A stretch of DNA of 6,646 bases from NCBI GenBank assembly GCA_025980355.1, contig JAICXR010000190.1, forward strand, positions 1 through 6,646, read 5' to 3'. Positions 3,836 to 6,646 of the stretch are shown here, piece after piece. Each line of letters opens with the position of its first letter. Within the stretch, counting starts at the first letter, position 1. Position numbers and translations under genes: made by a program. The notes beneath the pieces were generated by a model. The model ran no database searches and had not been told where the DNA came from. It worked only from the letters and a program-made list of their open reading frames with translations. Source of the stretch: Chloroflexota bacterium. Its GTDB lineage: Bacteria; Chloroflexota; UBA4733.

Positions 3836-6646
3836 ATGGTGCTTCAGGATAGACGGGAACACAGCAAGAATCCGTTCCGGCGGTTTGGTGGCGATCGGCA
3901 GCCATTCTCGCGCCTCTCGGTCGAGAAGCATTCCCGGCTCCGCGGCGCCACGGCGGTGAACAGCGTCTGCCCGTATTGCGCGGTGGGCTGCGCCCAGCTC
4001 GCCTACGTCAAGGACGGCCAGTGCATCGACATCGAGGGCGACCCGCGCAGCCCGATCAACGAGGGGACGCTGTGCCCGAAGGGCGCCAACACCTTCCAAC
4101 TGGTCCAGAACCCCCATCGGCCGCAGGCCGTCCTGTACCGCGCCCCCTTCAGCGACCATTGGGAGGAGAGGCCGCTGGACTGGGCGATGGATCGCATCGC
4201 GCAGCTCACGAAAGAGACGCGCGATGCCACCCTGGTCGACCGCGACGAGGACGGCGACATCATCCGCAACACCACGGCGCTCGGGCATCTCGGCGGCGCC
4301 ACGCTGGACAACGAAGAGAACTACCTCATCAAGAAGCTGTTCAACACGATCGGCATCATTTCCGTCGAAAACCAGGCCCGGATATGACACAGCGCCTCGG
4401 TGCCCAGTTTGAGCACCTCGTTCGGGCGCGGCGCGGCGACCAGCTTCCAGGAGGATCTGCAGTATAGCGACTGCATCCTGATTATGGGCTCCAATATGGC
4501 GGAGGCCCATCCGGTCGGGTTTCGCTTCGTGGTCAAGGCGCGGGAAAAAGGGGCGCGCGTCATCCACGTCGACCCGCATTTCAGCCGCACCTCGGCCTGC
4601 GCCACCGACTACGTCCCGATCCGCGCCGGCTCCGACATCGTCTTCCTGGGCGGCATCATCAACCAGATCCTGACGCAGGAGCGCTGGTTTAAGGAGTACG
4701 TCCTGGCCTTCACCAACGCCACGACGATTATCAACGACGACTTCGTGGACGCCGAGGTCGACCAATCCGGCATCTTCTCCGGGTACGACCCGCAGGAGCG
4801 CAGCTACAGCCCGGAGACGTCGAACTGGCAGTATGCCGGTGAGCCGGCGCCGCCGCAGACGCAGACGGCCGTCCACATCGGCGCGATGTCGCGCTCGGAG
4901 ACCCTGGCGGCGCTCAAGGCCGGGCAGCCCCAGCGCGACCCGAGCCTTCAGCACCCGAACTGTGTCCTGAACATCCTGCGGCGCCACTACGCCCGCTACA
5001 CGCCGCAGATGGTGGCCGAGCAGTGCGGCTGCACGGAGGAGCAGTTCCTCGACGTGGCGGAGCAGCTCATGGCCAACTCCGGCCGGGAGCGCACCGGCGC
5101 CGTCGTCTACGCCGTGGGCTGGACGCAGCACTCGACCGGCGTGCAGATCATCCGCACGGCGGCGATCATGCAGGCGCTCCTGGGCAACATCGGCCGCCCC
5201 GGCGGCGGCATCATGGCGATGCGCGGGCACGCCAGCATCCAGGGCTCGACCGACATCCCGACGCTGTACAACCTGCTCCCCGGCTATATCCCCCAGCCGG
5301 CGAAGACCCGCAACCACAACACGCTGAGCGACTACTTCGAGCAGGAGAAGGTGGAACGCGGGGTCTGGAGCGATTTCCGCAGCTATACGATCAGCCTGCT
5401 CAAGGCCTGGTACGGCGACGGCGCCCGGCCGGAGAACGACTGGGGCTTCCACTGGCTGCCGCGCGTCACCGCCGACCATTCCCAGTTGCCGATGTCGATC
5501 GACATGGCGGCCGGCAAGGTCAAGGGCTACTTCGTGATGGGCCAGAACCCGGCGGCCGGCAGCCCGAACGCCGGCCTGGCCCGCGCCGGCCTGCGCCAAC
5601 TGGACTGGCTGGTGGTGCGGGACTTCTTCCTGATCGAGACGGCGACCTTCTGGAAGGAGGGGCCGGACAAGCCGGACCCGGCGACCATCGCCACGGAGGT
5701 CTTCTTCATGCCGGCCGCGACCGGCATCGAGAAGGCGGGGTCGCTGACCAACACCGAGCGCGTGCTGCAGTGGCACGACCAGGCGATCGAGCCGCCCGGC
5801 GCCTGCCGATCCGAGCTCTGGTTCGCCTGGAATCTCGGCCGCCGCCTGAAAGACCTCTACGCCGGCAGCACCAGGGAGGCCGACCAGGGCATCCGCCACA
5901 TGACCTGGGACTACGGCTACGACCGGCCCAACGTCCTGCCGGACGGTAGCGTCAGTACGATCGCCGGCGAGCCGGACGCGGAGAAGGTGCTGCGCGAGAT
6001 CAACGGCTTCACTGTGGCCGACCGCAAGCAGCTGACCACATATCAGGAGTTGAAGGACGACGGCAGCACCGCCTGCGGCTGCTGGATCTACTGCGGCGTC
6101 TACCCGGAGGCCGGCCGCAACCGGGCCAAGGACCGCATCGGCGACATTGATCAACATGTCCATCCCAACTGGGCCTGGGCATGGCCCGGCAACCGGCGCA
6201 TGATGTACAACCGGGCCAGCGCGGACCCGGAGGGGAAACCCTGGAGCGAGCGCAAGAAGTACGTCTGGTGGGACCCGGCGGCGCAGCGGTGGACCGGCCT
6301 GGACGTGCCCGACTTCGAGCCGGAGAAGCCGCCGGACTATCGCCCGACGCCGGACGCCACCGGCATGGCGGCGATCGCCGGCGACGCCCCGTTCATCCTC
6401 AAGCCCGACGGCATGAGCTGGCTCTACGCCCCGGGCGGCACGAAAGACGGCCCGCTGCCGACCCACTACGAGCCGGTGGAGTCGCCGGTGTCCAATGCGC
6501 TCTACCGCCAACGGACCAACCCGACCGTGCTACTGCACGACGTCCCCGGCAACGCCCTGGCGGCGCCGGAGGACCCCGACTACCCGCTCGTCATGACGAC
6601 GTACCGCGTGACCGAGCACTACTTGAGCGGCCCGATGAGCCGCTTC
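3836..6646 (+). CDS. Selenocysteine-containing formate dehydrogenase, FdnG-type catalytic (alpha) subunit (3' partial)
   Basis: A molybdenum/tungsten bis-MGD enzyme oxidising formate to CO2. The frame runs 937 codons to the window edge when the TGA at 4385-4387 is read as selenocysteine. The N-terminal 4Fe-4S site is C45, C48, C52 and C80 (VCPYCAVGC ... LCPKG). K82, U184-H185 and R463 (in MRGHASIQG) occupy the positions of FdhF K44, U140-H141 and R333. NQARIUHS, SFGRGA and AEAHPVGF surround the active site, and LGNIGRPGG begins at 449. The C-terminal half keeps FdnG landmarks such as the WAWAWPGNRRMMYNRASADP stretch and TTYRVTEHY. About 130 residues of the dinucleotide-binding end are probably missing beyond the window. 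The first about 40 residues are basic, with no Tat signal; an in-frame stop at 3818 and a good ribosome-binding site at 3822 fix the start. It diverges from the ferritin gene; electron-transfer subunits would be expected downstream, outside the window. Confidence 0.93.
4385..4387 (+). other. In-frame TGA read as selenocysteine (U184)
   Basis: The TGA falls between NQARI and HS, exactly where Sec (or Cys) followed by His occurs in formate dehydrogenases. The same frame continues with strongly conserved family sequence on both sides, so there is no frameshift. It is preceded by ATA, a rare isoleucine codon for such a GC-rich gene. Decoding needs SelA, SelB, SelC and SelD, encoded elsewhere. Confidence 0.93.
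4388..4429 (+). promoter_or_regulatory. Bacterial-type SECIS hairpin
   Basis: Immediately after the TGA, GGTGC (4399-4403) pairs with GCACC (4413-4417) around a 9-nt loop that contains a GU at 4407-4408. A possible lower stem is GCGCC (4392-4396) with GGCGC (4425-4429). The loop G and U are 20 and 21 nt after the TGA, the same distance as the essential GU in the E. coli fdhF element as I recall it, and the first bases (CAC..GC) are also alike. It would bind SelB and direct selenocysteine insertion. The pairing was worked out by eye. Confidence 0.8.

Noticed and set aside
4381..4387. The formate dehydrogenase as a pseudogene interrupted by a stop codon
   Set aside because: The stop is a TGA exactly at the Sec position, followed by His and a SECIS-like hairpin, and the frame is otherwise intact for 937 codons.
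5023..5949. A 308-codon frame inside the formate dehydrogenase gene on the same strand
   Set aside because: Arg/Gly/Pro-rich out-of-frame translation; the FDH frame across this region carries the conserved residues.
3563..6511. A 982-codon open frame on the minus strand opposite the formate dehydrogenase gene, running into the ferritin gene
   Set aside because: It is a mirror of a GC-rich coding frame: composition is Arg/Ala/Val/Asp-rich with no recognisable domain, while the opposite strand encodes a well-conserved enzyme and its far end overlaps the ferritin in another frame.
1..6646. CRISPR array, tRNA, rRNA, insertion sequence or prophage signals
   Set aside because: None seen: no repeated spacer pattern, no RNA gene, no transposase or terminal repeats on reading both strands.

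Overview
The window is GC-rich and gene-dense. It holds five protein-coding genes, two of them cut by the window edges. From left to right they are: the 3' end of menC (o-succinylbenzoate synthase) and a complete menE (o-succinylbenzoate-CoA ligase) on the + strand; a lipoprotein solute-binding protein of an ABC transporter on the - strand; a small encapsulated-ferritin-type (EncFtn) ferroxidase on the - strand; and, diverging from the ferritin, most of a selenocysteine-containing FdnG-type formate dehydrogenase catalytic subunit on the + strand, which runs off the right edge. No stretch longer than 300 bases lacks a gene.

The gene mix suggests a menaquinone-using bacterium, and the general style of the proteins would fit Chloroflexota (a Thermomicrobia/Sphaerobacter-like lineage). 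This is an impression from recalled protein style; there is no rRNA or other marker in the window, so it is tentative.

Region 1 (1-1748) is a menaquinone-biosynthesis segment in which menC and menE overlap in an ATGA. Region 2 (1729-3295) is a solute-binding protein with its own sigma70-like promoter and no permease genes beside it; its 3' end overlaps menE tail-to-tail by 20 bp. Region 3 (3315-6646) is the most unusual. An EncFtn-family ferritin with all expected metal-site residues, but with no visible encapsulin cargo peptide and no encapsulin gene in the window, shares a 191-bp divergent intergenic region with the formate dehydrogenase gene. That intergenic region carries a sequence matching the sigma54 -24/-12 consensus with correct spacing, preceded by two inverted repeats and a pair of direct repeats 20 bp apart.

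The formate dehydrogenase gene contains an in-frame TGA at 4385-4387. It lies exactly where selenocysteine occurs in this family, is followed by His, and precedes a SECIS-like hairpin with a GU in its apical loop. Read conventionally, the gene would look broken; read with selenocysteine it is one open frame of 937 codons to the window edge. An in-frame stop just upstream of its start excludes a Tat signal peptide, so the enzyme is predicted to be cytoplasmic although its sequence resembles the exported FDH-N/FDH-O type. Menaquinone (menC/menE) is the electron acceptor of FDH-N-type enzymes, which is a possible functional link, but proximity is the only evidence for it here.
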